From positions 1 through 6,661 of the forward strand of contig CAZMTO010000043.1 in NCBI GenBank assembly GCA_964569265.1: a stretch of 6,661 bases of DNA, written 5' to 3'. A program made the position numbers and the translations under genes. This DNA comes from Avidehalobacter sp964569265 (lineage in GTDB: Bacteria; Bacillota; Dehalobacteriia; UBA4068; UBA4997). Positions within the stretch are counted from its first letter, which is position 1. Each line of letters starts with the position of its first letter. The notes beneath the pieces were generated by a model that was given only the letters and a program-made list of their open reading frames with translations, had not been told where the DNA came from and did no database searches. Below are positions 5,537-6,661 of this stretch, piece by piece.

Positions 5537-5676
5537 GGTTACGCACCCAAAGTCAAGGAATTGCAAGAGTGGCACAGATACGCGAAGTCAGTTGACGAAT
5601 CGCAGGAGGCGTACTAAAGTACGCCGACAAGTGAGGAGACTGACGACAAAGTAGATGTGCCGCTATTGTCAATTCC
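5537..5676 (+). repeat. Linker plus complete H-type hairpin at the 3' end of the 99-residue gene
   Basis: The linker is at 5537-5558. The 120-bp palindrome runs from GGAATTG (5557) to CAATTCC (5676) and is centred on GGCGTACT-AA-AGTACGCC (5608-5625), which falls exactly at the element midpoint. Left-arm GGCACA (5571-5576) pairs with TGTGCC (5656-5661). It is nearly identical to 5145-5264. The right end overlaps the leftward 99-residue gene and supplies its TGA stop (complement of 5669-5671). Confidence 0.88.
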
Positions 5677-5968
5677 GCGTCCGGAGCAACCAGTCTATCA
5701 TCTCACTCCTCCCCATCCCACCCACCAGCCGCTGCCGCACCAGCTCACGCAGCTCATCGTCGGTACATTCCAGCAGCGCCGCCGCGTTTGCCATATGCAC
5801 CCGCCGCGCCAGCTCGTTTTGCGCGTGCTCACGGGTAAGGCGGTCAAATTCGGCGGCAAACTCCGATTTTTCATCCTGCCGCTGCTGCCTGAACGCCTGT
5901 AAAGCCTGTTCTGCCGCCTGCAACTGCTCACGTTGCACAAAATAATTTTCCCGGTTATTGTTGCTCAT
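5669..5968 (-). CDS. Small predicted coiled-coil protein of unknown function
   Basis: I do not recognise this 99-residue protein. Residues about 9-60 are rich in Gln, Glu, Arg and Ala with few helix breakers and look like a long amphipathic or coiled-coil helix. A short second region (TDDELRELVRQRL, 69-81, then GRSEMIDWLL, 86-95) looks like two helices joined by a Gly turn. There is no signal peptide, membrane segment or Cys motif; the single Cys is C68. ATG 5968-5966 follows GGAGGT (complement of 5977-5982) at 8 nt, which strongly supports translation. It is transcribed divergently from the DUF1540 gene across a 137-bp gap. The final codons and TGA stop lie in the adjoining H repeat, so the natural C-terminus may have been altered. 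A role as a small scaffold or adaptor is possible but unsupported. Confidence 0.75.
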   Translation of the reverse strand: MSNNNRENYFVQREQLQAAEQALQAFRQQRQDEKSEFAAEFDRLTREHAQNELARRVHMANAAALLECTDDELRELVRQRLVGGMGRSEMIDWLLRTRN

Positions 5969-6052
5969 AAAAAAACACCTCCGGCCAATATTTTGCCCTA
6001 AAAGCGCGTGTATATGTTGGGGCGGCGTAAATAATTTACCCGGTTGCGGCGC

Positions 6053-6081
6053 ATAATAAAGGTGGCTTATTTTAAGCTAAA
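6053..6081 (-). promoter_or_regulatory. Weak candidate promoter for the 99-residue gene
   Basis: Reading leftwards, TTTAGC (complement of 6076-6081), a 17-bp spacer and TATTAT (complement of 6053-6058) lie about 85 bp before the ATG. The -10 matches consensus at 5 of 6 positions but the -35 is poor. For the divergent DUF1540 gene only a weaker TTGCGG (6044-6049) with TATTTT at 6068-6073 was found, so I do not list it separately. Confidence 0.25.
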
Positions 6082-6105
6082 AAAATTTTTTGGAGGTTGT
6101 ACGTT

Positions 6106-6264
6106 ATGAAAAACCCTTCTATCAAGTGCAGTATAAGCGAATGTAAGCACCATTGCGGCACCGAAAACTATTGCTCACTCAACTGTATTTCGGTAGGCAC
6201 CCACGAGGCCAACCCCACCGTGGTTGAATGTACCGACTGTGAATCGTTTGAGCTGCGCGGCTAA
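6106..6264 (+). CDS. DUF1540 family small Cys-rich protein
   Basis: This 52-residue ORF has seven cysteines at 8, 13, 17, 23, 27, 42 and 45 plus a His pair at 15-16. The spacing (IKCSISEC, then NYCSLNC with an I-x-V stretch, and a final ECTDCESFEL) matches DUF1540, a short family common in Clostridia and Bacilli. The Cys and His pattern suggests metal, probably zinc, binding; the family has no established function that I know of. ATG at 6106 follows GGAGGT (6092-6097) at 8 nt, an excellent site, and the TAA stop is at 6262-6264. Some family members carry two copies of the motif; this one has a single copy. It is apparently monocistronic, divergent from the 99-residue gene and followed by a structured 3' region and a terminator. 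Confidence 0.92.
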   Translation: MKNPSIKCSISECKHHCGTENYCSLNCISVGTHEANPTVVECTDCESFELRG

Positions 6265-6272
6265 AGTGCGAC

Positions 6273-6333
6273 AGGTGCGGCGTTATACCCTGCGAAAGCG
6301 GGAGCGTTAATTTACACCGTGCGGCGAGCACCT
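6273..6333 (+). other. Possible folded 3' region after the DUF1540 gene
   Basis: AGGTGC (6273-6278) can pair with GCACCT (6328-6333). Between them is a small hairpin, CCCTGC-GAAA-GCGGG (6288-6302), with a GNRA-type tetraloop and one bulged T. The segment 6311-6338 (TTTACACCGTGCGGC, then GCACCTTTGTG) resembles the P-core flank at 6446-6472 (TTTACGCCGTGCAGC, then TTACCTTTGTG), so it may derive from the P repeat. Evidence is limited to short stems. Confidence 0.3.
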
Positions 6334-6351
6334 TTGTGTGACAAAAAAAAT

Positions 6352-6402
6352 AAAACACCGGTAATATGGCCGCCTATCGCGAGCAGTATTATCGGTGTTT
6401 TT
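6352..6402. terminator. Bidirectional intrinsic terminator after DUF1540
   Basis: AAAACACCGGTAATA (6352-6366) and TATTATCGGTGTTTT (6387-6401) pair over 15 positions with one mismatch, around a 20-nt loop. On the + strand the stem is followed by five T. On the - strand it is followed by TTTTATTTTTTTT (complement of 6343-6355), a stronger U-tract. It should end DUF1540 transcripts and also leftward transcripts entering from the right. Confidence 0.8.
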
Positions 6403-6430
6403 ATGTTGTTTAAGGTTATAAAAAACGTTG

Positions 6431-6460
6431 CCGCCCACCGCCCTATTTACGCCGTGCAGC
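6431..6460 (+). repeat. Isolated P-core copy
   Basis: CCGCCCACCGCCCTATTTAC followed by GCCGTGCAGC matches the conserved P loop with two substitutions. It has no CAATCAAGG-type left arm and no matching right arm, so only the core is preserved. A complete P element begins about 25 bp farther on, giving the same pairing of a partial P before an intact P that is seen at 4929-5124. Confidence 0.6.
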
Positions 6461-6484
6461 TTACCTTTGTGCGCCATTCAATTT

Positions 6485-6594
6485 TTTCAATCAAGGCTGA
6501 ATAAAGGATTATCTATTCCCGCCCACCGCCCTATATGCCTTGGCAGGCAGCCTTGATTGAAATTATATGACACAGCAGATGGGGTGCTATTGCC
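6485..6594 (+). repeat. P-type repeat with 15-bp perfect stem
   Basis: TTTCAATCAAGGCTG (6485-6499) and CAGCCTTGATTGAAA (6548-6562) form a perfect 15-bp inverted repeat. The loop keeps ATCTATTCCCGCCCACCGCC (6511-6530), but the second half differs from other copies (TATGCCTTGGCAGG instead of TATACGCCGTGCGG). The right tail (ATTATATGACACAGCAGATG and GGGTGCTATTG) matches the right arm of the H copy at 294-412, again showing module sharing. Confidence 0.75.
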
Positions 6595-6661
6595 GGTTAC
6601 CCACCTAAAGTCAAGGAATTGCAAGAGTGGTACAGATACGCGAAGTCAGGCGACGAATCGC
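6595..6661 (+). repeat. Linker and left arm of an H-type element, cut by the window edge
   Basis: The linker (6595-6616, with CACCTAAAGTCAAGG) and the first 47 bases of an H palindrome (GGAATTGCAAGAGTGGTACA onwards) closely match 5125-5191. The GGTACAG variant is shared with the 5145 copy rather than the 5557 copy. The centre and right arm lie beyond the window. Confidence 0.8.

Noticed and set aside
5125..5676. CRISPR array
   Set aside because: The repeats are 120 bp palindromes with irregular spacing, partial copies and no unique spacers of uniform length. No cas gene is present.
6319..6504. Rightward 61-codon ORF after DUF1540
   Set aside because: It crosses the strong bidirectional terminator and enters the P repeats. 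It has no ribosome binding site and no domain.

Overview
The window looks like a chromosomal segment of a Gram-positive, Clostridia-type bacterium, probably a gut Oscillospirales relative. The lineage is inferred from three things: a DnaD-domain gene next to a DnaC/DnaI-type helicase loader, a TrkA/TrkH potassium system, and a small Cys-rich DUF1540 protein, all with strong AGGAGG-type ribosome binding sites. The exact taxon cannot be read from the sequence.

Layout: four genes run leftwards as one apparent operon from a promoter near 4871-4899: trkA (4813-3473), trkH (3450-1996), a dnaD-like gene (1948-1214) and a dnaC-like helicase loader (1197-400). Spacers are 16 to 47 bp and each gene has its own ribosome binding site. 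TrkA and TrkH form a potassium-uptake system (membrane channel subunit plus nucleotide-gated RCK regulator). DnaD and the loader act in replication initiation, bringing the replicative helicase to DNA. To the right, a small leftward gene for a 99-residue coiled-coil protein of unknown function (5968-5669) is divergent from a rightward 52-residue DUF1540 gene (6106-6264), which is followed by a bidirectional terminator (6352-6402).

The unusual part is the non-coding DNA at 1-412, 4929-5676 and 6431-6661. It is packed with mosaic palindromic repeats, named here for convenience. H is a roughly 120-bp near-perfect hairpin centred on GGCGTAC/GTACGCC. B is a 127-128-bp palindrome bounded by CCAGAA...CCCTTCTGG. 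P is an inverted repeat enclosing a conserved C-rich loop. A 22-bp linker precedes every H copy that has a left end. All copies share one orientation. The left and middle clusters have the same module order (P, B, H), and in both the last H runs into the 3' end of a leftward gene and supplies its stop codon. Arm differences between copies include compensatory changes, and mismatches are mostly G-U compatible when read as rightward RNA. This suggests, but does not prove, a structured RNA family transcribed opposite to the flanking genes. No transposase, CRISPR array, tRNA or rRNA was seen.
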